A DNA stretch of 64,000 bases, from contig NW_005195584.1 in the NCBI RefSeq assembly GCF_000372725.1, positions 51,142 through 115,141 on the forward strand, in the 5' to 3' direction. Positions 28,273 to 38,874 of the stretch are shown piece after piece. Positions within the stretch are counted from its first letter, which is position 1. Each line of letters opens with the position of its first letter. The DNA is from Emiliania huxleyi CCMP1516. Lineage: Eukaryota; Haptophyta; Isochrysidales; Noelaerhabdaceae. A program made the position numbers and the translations under genes. The notes under the pieces are model-generated. The model searched no databases, was not told the DNA's origin, and saw only the letters and a program-made list of their open reading frames with translations.

Positions 28273-28965
28273 CCTGGCCCGCAGTGACTTCCCCCGCGCC
28301 TCGGCCCCACCGCCGCTCCTCCGCCCGGCGGCGCGCAGGTGCTCGGCTGCGGCGTCATCCACTCCGGCGTCCTCTCCAACTGCGACTTGTCGCACCGGCA
28401 CGGCTGGGCCTTCGGGCTCGGCCTCGAGCTGTGAACAGCGTCTCTTCACACCTCTGGCTGTGAACAGGCACGGCTGGGCCTTCGGGCTCGGCCTCGAGCG
28501 GCTGGCGATGGTGCTCTTCGAGATTCCCGACATCCGCCTCTTCTGGACGGGCGACGAGCGGTTCACCTCCCAGTTCAAGGCGGGCCAGCTCACAAAGTTC
28601 AAGCCCTACTCCAAGTACCCGCCCTGCTTCAAGGACATCTCCTTCTGGCTGCCCGAGGAGGGCTTCGAGCCTAACGACTTCTTCGAGCTCGGCCGCGGCG
28701 TCGCTGGCGCGCGGGGCTGCCCGCGCGCCGCATGCCGCCCCGCCCCCTCCACCCACCGCCGGCCCGCCCGCCGCCGCCAGGCGAGCTCATCGAGAGGATC
28801 GACCTGGTCGACTCCTTCACGCACCCCAAAAAGGGCCTCACCTCGCACTGCTATCGCATCACCTACCGCTCGATGGACCGGTCGCTCACCGACGAGGAGA
28901 TCAACAGCCTGCAGGAGGAGCTGCGCAAGCAGGCTGCGTCCACCCTCTCTGTCGAGCTCCGCTAG
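27289..28965 (+). CDS. Mitochondrial-type phenylalanyl-tRNA synthetase
   Basis: Five exons with matching phases: 27289-28052, 28156-28219, 28339-28397, 28468-28706 and 28781-28965; 436 residues, close to the usual single-chain organellar PheRS. The first ~50 residues are Arg/Ala/Ser-rich, as in a transit peptide. The class II core follows: NVTPYIANLVGRDLHKTADH, HQSTLMRKGYEAFLCTGDVY, YFPFTEPSFELEIYYNGDWM, WAFGLGLERLAMVLFEIPDI. The C-terminus is the FDX-ACB anticodon-binding domain (DLVDSFTHPKKGLTSHCYRI). It charges organellar tRNA-Phe with phenylalanine in mitochondria and/or plastids. All four introns have GC donors. The third (28398-28467) begins with a perfect 32-nt copy of the exon that follows it. 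Confidence 0.92.
28398..28467 (+). repeat. GC-AG intron starting with a 32-nt copy of the next exon
   Basis: In this 70-bp intron of the PheRS gene, positions 28398-28429 and 28468-28499 are identical (GCACGGCTGGGCCTTCGGGC...). The rest of the intron carries two copies of TGTGAACAG, the second forming the acceptor. Confidence 0.9.
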
Positions 28966-30022
28966 CTCCTGGGAACAGCCGCGCCGCTCCCTTGCCGCGC
29001 ATATATGGACCGGTTGGTCGATTTTCTTCTTAGAAATAGAAAGTTTCGGCAGCAATCTGCCGCTCAACTAGATCGAGCTCGCCTTCCGTGCGGTTCCGCA
29101 CACAACAAGAGTGTGCACCGGCACCGGGGCGGCGGGCGCCCGGCGCGGCCCCGGCTGTGGGGCGCCTGGGCCGCTCTCTCCGACTCCGTCTCCCGTCCCC
29201 CGCAGCAAAACTGACCCTAGGGATTCCCGCTCGGGGGTATACCCAAACTGATCGTGAAAACTCATAGCACGAATTGGTTTCGTTGCGAAGCATAACTCAT
29301 AAGAGTCCCTCTGAAGTTTGCGCCCGGAGGCGCCTCTTTTTGCTCGCCAGCCCTCTCCGCTCAACGGCCGTCGCGCCTCGTCGTCCTGCCTTGCCGTCGC
29401 TGGGCGACTCGGAGCGCGATCGCCGCTCACGGTCCCAGCCCCGGCCGCGCTGCTCTGGCTCCGCGGCGTCGCGCTCGACCTTCCTCCCTACCAGCTGGTC
29501 GGCGCCCCGAGAGCCCGCACCTGAGAGCTCGCTGCTCGGGCGGAGCAGACCTCGAGCGAGCGCGAGGCGGCCGTCGAGGCGGAGCATGTGCGGCCGCGCG
29601 TGTACGCCCTGTACACGCGCGGCCGCACGTGCGCTGACCGGTGCGGGAAGTCGGCTGGCTGCCTGGCCGGCTCGGCCGTTTAAATTCCTCTCGCACTCGG
29701 CGGCTGCCAAGCGAGCTCAAAGTGCAGATTGGCACGTCGCTCGTGGCCGGAGCGCGTCGCCACGGAGGCGCAGTTGGCCACCGGCGCGAGCTCAGCGACC
29801 CAGGCATTCGCGCTCGGCTAGCAGGCGCCGCTCTGCAGAGCGAGCGCGCTAACTCCCATTGCGCGGAGATACACGCGAGAACCGAAATCTAGTGGGGGAA
29901 ATGGTGATTTTTAAATGAACCCAGCGCAAAACCACCGCTACCATGCTCCAGAAGACCCTTGTGGGCTATCATAAACACCCAAGATCACGCACTAACTCGA
30001 AAGTGGGCCCGAGATATGCCCG
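28966..30022. other. Intergenic with a strong hairpin
   Basis: No supported gene. A near-perfect inverted repeat lies at 29584-29605 and 29611-29632 (22-bp arms, one mismatch, 5-nt loop GCCCT, containing GCGGCCGC). It could fold as a cruciform or an RNA stem; no terminator T-run follows. Confidence 0.5.
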
Positions 30023-30970
30023 TCAACCCACGGATTTTTTCTGCCCGCGCGGGAGCCTGGGCCCGGCGGCGCACCAGCGGTCGTGGACGCGCTGCCGAGC
30101 TTCGCGGTAAAGGTACGCGCTTCCGAGCTCCGCGGAGATAGAGCCCATGCCCCACGCTCTGCGCCAAAGAAACATGACCTTGCTGAACGGTCGGCACTCG
30201 TCCGGGCCGCGGCAATAGGACCAGTCGACGCAATTGATGTCAAGCGCCCACGGCCATCGTGGGGCGCCTGGGCTGCAGACGCACCGCCGCACCACGGGAT
30301 CGGGCGTCGGCAGCTCCGGGAAGGCCGCCTTGAGCTGGTGGATCGCGCGCCTATAGCTGGCTCTAGCCGCCAGCCCCCTCGCCTCGGCCTCTTCTGCCTC
30401 CGTCAGGTCGTCGTACTCCTCGGAGAGATCGGGAACTACCCAGTCGCCTAATCTTCCTCGGCCGACAATCGTCCCATCTCTCACGCACTCCTCGAAATCG
30501 CGGGCCGCCACCACGGCTTCCGCCGCGAGCGTGGAGCCGAAGATGCCCTCGGGCCGCGTGTCGCCGACCATCAAGCAGTAGTCGTCCACCTCCCGCGCGA
30601 CGATCACCATCTCCTCCTTCGCCTCGCTCTCGAAGACTTCGGAGTCGTCATCGATAAGCTGATGCAGCCAACAGCGACCGCCCTGCTGGAGCAACCGCCG
30701 CGCCACCGCCGCCTCGTGCTCTGCCGTCATGAGCAGGAGGCGGTTCGCCGTCTGATCGGGCGCTGCCGGCTCGACCTCCATTTCCGACTCGTTGTGGGGC
30801 TCGGCGGGCGGCTCCGGCGCCTCGGTGGCGACCTCGGGCTCGACGGAGGCAGCGGCCACCTCGGAGGCCTTGCGTCGCTTGCGCCTCTCCGCTTTCGCGG
30901 TCAGCGGCATCGTGCAGCGGTCGTGCAGCGGTCGTGCCCCTTTCCTGAGGGCGGAGGTGGCGGCAGCCAT
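30023..30970 (-). CDS. Unknown protein with basic N-terminus and Trp/Cys-rich C-terminus
   Basis: From the ATG at 30970 about 315 residues without introns. The N-terminus has a nuclear-signal-like run (KAERRKRRKAS), followed by an acidic Pro/Glu stretch. The central part is predicted helical and acidic (LIDDDSEVFESEAKEEMVIV, EVDDYCLMVGDTRPEG). The C-terminal part is rich in Cys and Trp (RRCVCSPGAPRWPWALDINC, VDWSYCRGPDECRPF), which may bind a metal. The frame is open further upstream, with a hydrophobic stretch that lacks an ATG. I do not recognise the family. Composition and length make it a credible gene. Confidence 0.45.
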   Translation of the reverse strand: MAAATSALRKGARPLHDRCTMPLTAKAERRKRRKASEVAAASVEPEVATEAPEPPAEPHNESEMEVEPAAPDQTANRLLLMTAEHEAAVARRLLQQGGRCWLHQLIDDDSEVFESEAKEEMVIVAREVDDYCLMVGDTRPEGIFGSTLAAEAVVAARDFEECVRDGTIVGRGRLGDWVVPDLSEEYDDLTEAEEAEARGLAARASYRRAIHQLKAAFPELPTPDPVVRRCVCSPGAPRWPWALDINCVDWSYCRGPDECRPFSKVMFLWRRAWGMGSISAELGSAYLYREARQRVHDRWCAAGPRLPRGQKKSVG

Positions 30971-31341
30971 CAGGACTGCGCCGAGGCACCCTCGGCACCA
31001 TCGGAGGAGGGTGCATCGCGTGCCAGCGGAGGCGGGAGGGTGATGGATGTGAGCTGAGAGGGACACAAAGAGGCCAAAACCGAACAGAATGGCGGCCACC
31101 TGCCTGACTCAGCCTCGGCCGAGAAAATTTATTCCCAGACTGAGCCATTTCCCCCACTACGAAATCGCGCCTCGAAATGACGTACGTCCTAGGACGGCCG
31201 ACTATGAAAATGAAACCTATGCTTGGCGACGAAACCGAAGCGGGAATCCCTGGGGTCAGTTTTGCTGCGCACGTCGACGTGAAATTACACACACGAGAAA
31301 TATTCTACGAAGAGGTACCAGCGCGGACACACATACATCAA

Positions 31342-33126
31342 TCAGTCAACGGGCTGAAGCTTGGTCAGCTGCTGCTTGCGAAAGGCGTCAAACGACGCGG
31401 CCCGCTTCACCTGCCCACCCTCGACCACCCAAACCTCGTTTGCGACGCGCGAGACAAAATACTGGTCGTGAGACACCAGCACCACGCCTCCCTTGAAGGC
31501 GGTGACGCAGTCCGCCAGCGCGGCGATCGATTCGAGGTCGAGGTTGTTTGTCGGCTCGTCGAGGACGAGGACGTGCGGCGCTGCGTACGAGACGGCGGCG
31601 AGGGCGACACGCGAGCGCTGCCCTCCGCTCAGCGCCGAGGAGGGCACGGCTTGCTGCTTCTCGAGCACACCGCACGTGGCGAGGTGCGAGCGGAGCGCCT
31701 GCTCGTGGGCGAGGTGGGGTCACGGGAGGAGGACGCTGGCGACTACCGTGCCGGCGCGAGCGCAGCGCCTGCTCGTGCGCGTACGAGCCGTCGCCCGGAA
31801 AGCGGTCCATCAGGAACTGGAGCGGCGTGAGTGTGAGGTCGATCTGGTCGGCGTGGTGCTGTGGCGGGGCGGGCAGCAAGGGGGTTGGAGGTGCACGGCT
31901 CGCACACGGGCCGTCTCTCCCACGCCGCCTCGCAGACCTGGTTGACGAGCCCAATCCGCGCTCCGCCATTGCGCACCACCTCGCCTGCCGTCGGGGCGAG
32001 GTCGCCCAGCAGCAGCTTGACGAGCCTAAGACAGAATGGCGCAATCAAGAGGAGCGTGTGTGGCGAGGCTGCCCAGCAGCAGCTTGGACGGGCGTGGTCT
32101 TTCCGTTGCCGTTCTCGCCGAGCAGCACGATCCGCGAAGTCGCGTCGACCCCGAGTTCGGCGCCCGAGAAGAGCTGCTCGCCCGCGGCCGAGTATCCGAA
32201 TGCGACCCCGCGCAGCTGCACCAGGGGGCCGGAGATCTCCCCCCCCGCCTGGAGCGAGAGCGGCAGCTCGTGGTCCTCCTGCAGCGCCGCAGCCTCGTCC
32301 TCGAGCTCCGCCTACGCGAGCGTCAACAGGACATGAGCATGACACGTCCACGACACGTCCACGACACGTCCTCGAGCTCCGCCTACGCGAGGACACGCGC
32401 GAGGAGGGCTGGCGAGGAGGGCCGGTGAAGCAGCGCCGCGCAGCGTCGCCGTCGAGAGCTCCTGCGCCGCCTCGAGCTTCTCGGCCTGGGAAAAGAAGCA
32501 TGATTACTCCAGAACAGAATCAACAACGACCTGAGTGAGCTGAGCTTCTTTGCCTGCCGCTCCTTCATCTTCTGGCGCGAGACGTCGGAGCCTCCGTACT
32601 TGAAGCCGTGGTTGGCGTACGTCTTGAGCTTGGCGACCTGAGGCGCGAGGGAAGCTCGCCGCCGGTGGACGCGCGCGGCAGGGCAGCGGGGCGGTCAGGG
32701 CGGGGCGGGGTGCGGGGGCTGGCCGGGGCGGTGTGTGTGGCGGCGCCTGCTCTGCGCGCAGTGCGGTCGCCCTCTCGAAGGTCTTTTGCTGCTGCTCCCG
32801 CCGCTTTGCCCACGTAGCGTAGTTGCCGTGCGACTGGGTCAGCCGGCGTGCGGCTGCGGAGAGGTGGAGGACGTCGGTGGCGACGGCGTCGAGGAAGACC
32901 CGGTCGTGCGACACGACGACGACGATCCGCTCGCTCCAGGCGGGGCTGGTGGTGAGCTCGCGCATGAGCCAGAGTACGGCGCCGATCGAGAGGTGGTTGG
33001 TCGGCTCGTCGAGCATCAGCACGTCGGGCTTGGCGAAGATGGCGGCGGCGAGGCAGGTCCTCACCTGGGAGGGGTGAGGGTGAGGGTGAGGGTGGAGGTG
33101 AGGGTGAGGGAGGGGGGAGGGTGGAG

Positions 33127-33175
<49 letters not shown>

Positions 33176-33215
33176 AGGGGGGAGGGGGAGGGGGAGGGTG
33201 AGGGTGAGGGTGGAG

Positions 33216-33248
<33 letters not shown>

Positions 33249-33251
33249 GAG

Positions 33252-33284
<33 letters not shown>

Positions 33285-34900
33285 AGGATGAGGGTGAGGG
33301 TGAGGGTGGAGGTGAAGGGGGGGGGGGGTTGGGGGGCGAGCAGGCGGGCGGCGAGTGCAGGTGCCCTCACTCACCCTCCACCCGCCCGAGAGAGCAGCCA
33401 TCGGCCTCGCTCGCAGCTCGGCCGAGAAGCCGAGGTTGCGCAGCAGGGCGAGGGCGCGCTGCTCGGCCGCGTCTGCGCCGATGAGGTCGAGCCGCTCGAG
33501 CACCTGGGCGGGGCGTGGGGAGGTGTGAAGAGGGCGAGGTGTAGAGGGCGAGATGTAGAGGGCGAGGTGTAGAGGGCGAGGTGTGAAGAGCAACTCGAGA
33601 GGCGTGCCGTCACATCTCTCGGCCAGCCATCATTCGGCCATCTCTCTCCTTTCTCGGCCATCTCTCGGCCATCACTCGGCCATCTCTCGGCCAGCCATCT
33701 CTCGGCCATCTCTCGGTCCTCTTTCGGCCCTTTCTCGGCCAGCCATCACTCGGCCATCTCTCTCAGCCATCACTCGGCCGTCTCTGAGCTCTGAGCGATG
33801 CTCTCGAGCACCTCGGCGAGGCGCGCGGCGTCCGACGCCTCCGCCTCCTGCAGCGAGGCAGCCTCGGAGAGCAGCAGCGAGCGCTCCACGTCCGCCGCGA
33901 GCACAACCTCGAGGGGCGTGCGCTGCATCGCCGCCTCGTCGAGACGCACCTCCTGCAGGGCAGGCGGGTGGGGGGCAGGGGTGGGGGGCAGGGCAGGGGG
34001 GAGGGTGAGGCGGAGGTCGAGGCTGAGGTCTGGCCGCTGAGGTCTGGCGCAAGATGTGGTTGGATGGTCAGATTGTGATAGAATGATACGAGCAGGTCCT
34101 ACACCAATACTGCATCTCAACGCCTGCGAGACGTAGTGGATGGTCAGCGCCGCGGGGATGTCGCCGAGCTGTCGCGACGCGAGCGAGCGCAGCAGCGTGC
34201 TCTTGCCGCTCCCGTTCCGGCCGATGAGGCCGTACCGGCGGCCTCGCTGCAGGGTGAAGGTGGCGCCCTCGAGGAGGTCGGCGCCGCCGCCCGGGTTGGG
34301 CAGCGAGAAGGGCTTCGCCTCGACCGCGCCGAGGTACGCGCCCCGCTCTCTCCGCAGCCGCACCGCCGCCACGCGAGCCTCCTCGAGCAGCGCCTCCTCC
34401 CTCGCCCGCTGCTCTGCAACCTTGTCGTGCGCCTTGCGCGTGGCTCTCCGCTCCTCCTCGCGCTGCGCCTTGCGCTTCTTCCGCTCGTCCATCGCCTCGT
34501 CGATGCCGACCAGGCGGCCGCCTAGCTCGTACTCCTCGGGCGCCTTGAACAACTGCGCGCCATCCTCGCCCTGGAGGCTGACCGATTCGGAGAGGAGGCG
34601 CGGCGGGCCGCCGCCCACGTTGGAGCTGCGCGCAGATCCCGCCGCCGCCGCCTCTGCTGCCGCAGGGCGCATCGCGGAGAGCAGCGAGCGTGCGAGCGGC
34701 TCTGCAGCCTCCTCGTCTGCTGCCACGCCGACGTCCACGAGGAGCGGCGCGATGGAGGCGAGAAGGTCGTCGTCGCCATCGCCCGACGTGTCGGCGTCAC
34801 CGAGGAGGCCTTCGATGTAGTCTCCGACGCCCGCGTCGTCGAGCGTGGCGACGCCTTCCGCGCCGAGCGCGGCCTCGAGCGCAGCGCGTGGAGTCGTCAT
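31342..34900 (-). CDS. ABCF3/GCN20-like ABC-F ATPase
   Basis: About ten exons: 34900-34124, 33952-33812, 33503-33375, 33064-32747, 32637-32554, 32485 to about 32435 or 32471 (end uncertain), 32311-32094, 32025-31938, 31858-31769 and 31698-31342; about 740-750 residues, as expected for ABCF3. There is an N-terminal acidic helical region, then two nucleotide-binding domains. The first has Walker A GRNGSGKST (K233), LSGGW and LMLDEPTNHLS. The second has GENGNGKTT, LSGGQRSRVALA and LVLDEPTNNLDL. There is no membrane domain, as usual for ABC-F proteins. GCN20-type members work with ribosomes and Gcn2 signalling. At least four introns carry duplicated exon ends; those at 32553-32486, 32093-32026 and 31768-31699 are 68-70 bp and GC-AG. 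A 71-bp tandem copy disturbs the exon 6/7 junction near 32312-32390. Confidence 0.85.
31699..31768 (-). repeat. 70-bp GC-AG intron with duplicated junction
   Basis: The motif CACGAGCAG|GCGCT.CGCTCG spans both splice junctions of this ABC-F intron, offset by exactly 70 bp, so the intron equals one repeat period. Confidence 0.8.
32026..32093 (-). repeat. 68-bp GC-AG intron starting with a copy of the next exon
   Basis: The intron start GCCCGTCCAAGCTGCTGCTG matches the following exon GCTCGTCAAGCTGCTGCTGG over about 31 nt with few changes and one indel. Removing it restores Walker A (GNGKTT-LVKLLLGDL). Confidence 0.85.
33065..33374 (-). repeat. (TGAGGG)n satellite in an ABC-F intron
   Basis: The 310-bp GT-AG intron is almost entirely a G-rich hexamer array on the + strand (TGAGGG with TGGAGG variants, 33070-33320). 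It sits on the template strand of the gene. Confidence 0.8.
33504..33811 (-). repeat. Minisatellite-bearing ABC-F intron
   Basis: 308-bp GT-AG intron with about a dozen CTCGGCCAT(C)-type units (33617-33780) and a second array of TGTAGAGGGCGAGG units (33525-33590). It begins with GTGCTCGAG, which also begins the next exon. Confidence 0.7.
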
Positions 34901-34999
34901 CGGACTGCAAAAACAGTTTTTCGAAAAGAAATCGATCCGCTTGTTCGCTTCTTTTCTGTGTGTGTGTGTGCGCGCGCGCGTAGCTCCTGCTCTGGGCGA

Positions 35000-37271
35000 T
35001 CACTTCTTCCATCGGAGTCGCCCATGCTTGCGGCAGGCCAGGAAGCACGCCAGCACTGCGAGGAAGCAGAGCGCACCGACGATGCCGCCGATGAGGGCGG
35101 GCTTTGACGAGGTTTGGGCGGGAGGGGGGGGCGGGTTGAATGCCGCTGTAAGAACGGCGCGCAGCTCCGCCTTCTTCACGGTATACATCGGGTCGGACGC
35201 CACGTTCACCTTCTCAAAGGAGTTGAAGTCGTCCATCTTGCTGTCGACGTACGAGTACAGCTCCTCGTGTTCATCGGTGCCAGACCACGCGGCCAGATTT
35301 TCATCTCCGTCAAACGGCAGCCACAGAGTGTAACGGTACTGCTCTGAACGCACGCTGTAGCCCATCCAAGTGATTTCTGCCTGGGGTGTTTGAGTGCAGC
35401 TCGAAAATGGTCCTAGTGTGTCTTCGGCGGGGCATCTCGACATCTGGGAGAAGGTGTAAGCCCGAACGGCAGTCGAGGGATTCGTGGGGTCGGCGAAGAT
35501 GGGTGAAAGGTCGGTGCCGCTCACGCTGTCTTGTATCGGCGGAGATGCGGGGAATGCCAAAGCAGCGAGCGTGCGGTACAAGTCTACCGCCTCGGCAAAG
35601 TGCTCCGTTCTTTTCCCATGGCTGGTCGGATAGTTCGGGGCGTGAATCATCATCGGTATGCGTGTCCCAAGCTCAAAGTTGGTTCGCTTGCACCACTCCG
35701 CCTGCTCCCCCAGGTGCCATCCGTGGTCGCCGATGACAGAGACGATCGTGTTGGAGGCCATATTGAGCTCTTCGAGTTTACTCATGACTAGCCCAAAGTT
35801 GGAGTCGACGAACGAGACGGAGGCGTAATAGCCCCACCTGGCGAGCCCAGCAAGATTGTCGGGGATGGGCTCATACTGGCTGAATGTGAAATGCCCGGTC
35901 TGGTCCAGGGTGGAGCACGCGCCCCATCTCTCCAGGCTGCAAGGCCATTTGTTCGATATCCACGCAATCTCGGGCATGTGCAAGGGGCCTAATTTGTTAG
36001 TCGAGGGCGATATCCGTAGGAGCATTGCCGCTGTTCGGGTAGAGGTCGTAGAACTCTCGAGGCGTGTTCCACGGTCTGTGGGGGCGTTCGAAGCCGACGC
36101 CAAGGAACCAATGCTTCCCGCTATCCCTTGCGACAACGAGCTCATCCATCGCCGCCGCCGCAAGCTGCGCGTCAAAGAAGGAGTCAGCGCTTTCCTCGGA
36201 GGGACACACCCCAAAGTAGAGCTGGGTGGACTCATTGCATGCATACTTCTTATCCTCTGGGTCGTTGGGGAAGTAGTAGCTGTCCCAGCTCAAAGGTTGG
36301 TCGTTGTTTAGGGGAGGACCACTGCTGTCTGGATGAAAGAGCTTTCCACCACCCGCCACGTAGTACCCGTTGTCCTTGAAGTACTGCGGAAGGGTCACCC
36401 AATCCCGGCCAACCGTTCTGAAGGAGGAGACGAAGTTGTAGACTTGAGTTTGCTGTGGCGTGCGCCCTGTCATGAAGCTTGATCGTGAGGGCGAACAATG
36501 GGAGAACTGGACATATGCACGCTCAAAGGTGAGTGACCTCTTCGCAAAGGCGTCTAAGTTTGGAGTGATCACTTGCGTCTGCCCATAGGCCTCATTGAGG
36601 TCGGGTCGCAGATCGTCCATGACGAAGAAGAGAACGTTATTTTGCAACATCGGAGCGGGAGCCAAAGTTGGTGGGGGGGGCAACGTGGACGGGGAGGGCG
36701 AAGGGGGGAGCGCCGGAGGGGAGGGGCTGCTGTCACGGGATCGCGAGGGAAGCGGCGGCAAGCGTGGCAGAGCTGGGAACGGCGGAGGCAGGGCGGTGCT
36801 GGGCGGAGAGAGCGGCGGAGGCAGGGCGGTGCTGGGCGGAGAGAGCGGTGGAGGGAGGGCGGGGCTGTGCGGAGAGAGCGGCGGAGGCAGGGCGGGGCTG
36901 GGCGGAGAGAGCGGCGTCAAAGCGCTGCGTTTGATGTACGACCTCCAGCAGTCTACCGTGGCATCCCGTCCTGGGCAGGCATTTGACGTGAAGCATTTGT
37001 AGTCACCGGCCCCTGTCATTTGAAAATTGAAGTTGAAGTAGACGTCGCCCCTGCTAACCGCCATGGCCTCACAGGCGAGGACATTCGCGACACGGGAGAG
37101 CTGGTCGGGACCTTGATTGTCACACTTGGAGAAATCACCACCGTGCTGCACCCAGCCTACGGTCGGTTCGTCGGTTGGCCCGCACGTTGGCGACGCGAGG
37201 ACGGAGAAGTTCGCGAGGACAATGCAAAGTAAGTTGAGCATGACGGCCGAGCGGGGTACCAAAACGGGCAA
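35000..37271 (-). CDS. Membrane-anchored sulfatase of the iduronate-2-sulfatase type
   Basis: Two exons, 37271-36029 and 35988-35000, joined in phase by a 40-bp GC-AG interval that has a CTAAC branch-like word; 743 residues. A signal peptide (MLNLLCIVLANFSVLA) leads a Cys-rich N-terminal module (CGPTDEPTVGWVQHGGDFSKC, then CFTSNACPGRDATVDCW). A Pro-rich stalk with repeated SPPSTALPPPL units follows. The sulfatase domain has the metal-binding MDDLRPDL and the formylglycine signature CSPSRSSFMTGR (C259), then DHGWHLGEQAEWCKRTNFEL. A transmembrane helix (ALIGGIVGALCFLAVLACFL) and a basic tail close the chain, so it is type I, facing outward. The likely substrate is a sulfated polysaccharide or glycan. 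A one-base assembly error could replace the tiny intron. Confidence 0.8.
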
Positions 37272-37659
37272 CGCTCCCGGCGGGGTTGCGGTATGTGAGT
37301 GTGCGTGCCTCCCTTGGCGGGTGACTCAGCCGCGCGGGTGTGGGCAGCAGCGATGATAGAAGTAGCAGCGGCGCAGAGCTGGGGAGACCACGGCGGCGAA
37401 GCCGTCAGCGCACCCCCGCCGCCTCTAACAGAAGGGTGGAAGTGCCCGCCGAGAGAGTCTTTGTGCTTATATAGTGTACATTGTACTGAGCGCGCACTGT
37501 CATCACCGTGCTTCGTGCGATTTTGGGCCCGGGGTTGTGCTTGTGGCTGAGTGCGTTTGTTTGGGTATGGTCCTGTGGGCTGTGGCAGCCGCGCGTCGTC
37601 GGGGCGGACTGGACGCACTCACTTGGTTTATTTATTTAACTCCGGGCCGCCGTCCGTCC

Positions 37660-37870
37660 GTGCGTGCGTCCGGGGGGGGGGGGGGGGGGGACGTCACGAG
37701 CAGGATATTGGAAGGACGACCAGGGACAAAAGGGAACGGGAGCGGAGCGCATCGCGGCAGGTGACGGACCCGCGAATTGTGGTGTACCTGTGTTAGTGCC
37801 AGTGCGAGCCAGTCCCGTGCCCAGTCCTGTGCCCAGTGTCGTGCGAGGGAGTTTTGTTGTAAAACTCTCT
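37660..37870 (+). repeat. Repeat-derived upstream region of the glycosyltransferase gene
   Basis: A G-run (37673-37690) is followed by ACGAGCAGGATATTGGAAGG, also seen (one change) at 27113 upstream of PheRS, and by GTGCCAGT.CGAGCCAGTC, shared with 26999-27020. Confidence 0.5.
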
Positions 37871-37960
37871 TGCCGCGGCGTCTCTTTCGCGAGGGAGTCG
37901 CTTAGTAGCTTGTGTGTGCCGGTTTGCGCTCTACCGCGGACTCTTCTCTCACTTCTACAT

Positions 37961-38809
37961 ATGTCTCGACCTCTGCTGAAGCTCGCGGCGGGGCTCGCGG
38001 CCGTGTACGTCGCTCGCTTCCTGGTCGTCTTGCTGTCCGGCCCACCGACTCTCGCGAGAGCGTACTACATCTCGATCCGTGGCTCTCCTCGGCAGTGTGA
38101 GACGGAGAGCTGGTTTGAGGCGCAGCGGCGGAGCTTTCCTGTCCCGCTCACGTATGTCCCGGGCGTGGTCGTGGACAAGGGCGAGTATGAGCGGCTGCGA
38201 CAAGCCCGCCGGGCGCCCGACACGCTGGGTCAGGCGGGCTGCCGGCTCTCGCACCTGCAAGCGCTCTACAACATCACAGGCCAGCCGGACGGCTGGTACC
38301 TCGTGGTCGAGGATGACGTTGGCGGCTCGCTTCGGCATGCGCTCTCCGTGCTGCACCGCGTGCTCGCGTTCGTGCCGACGCTGCAGGCGCTCCATGAGCC
38401 CTCGCCCTACGCCCCTACCTGTACAACCCTGGCCCTACAACCCTGTACAACCCTGGCACCTTGACCCTGGCCTTCGCTGCTGCAGGCGCTCAACCTCTAC
38501 TCTCCTCCTCTTGCACAGCGCCACGTGCACCACGCGGCGCTGCCCGTCTTCAGCACGCGCACGACGGCCTACGCGGTGACGCCCGCCGGCGCGGCGCGCA
38601 TGATCGACACGATCGAGCGCCGGCCCGACCTGCATGTCGACCAGTCGCTCTCGCCGATGCAGCCGTCGCTGCACTGGCTCTTCTCCTTCTTCGGCCGCGG
38701 CTGGGCGGTGGCGGGCGGCCTCGAGCGCAGGAGAGACGCCCAGGCCTTTGGGCCCCCTATGTACGCCGGCAGAAGTGCCGTCTGGGCAGCGACGCCGTCC
38801 AAAGCCTGC

Positions 38810-38874
<65 letters not shown>

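Noticed and set aside
33065-33374. Telomere-like repeat
   Set aside because: The unit is TGAGGG with TGGAGG variants, lies inside a gene and is flanked by splice sites, so it is an intronic satellite.
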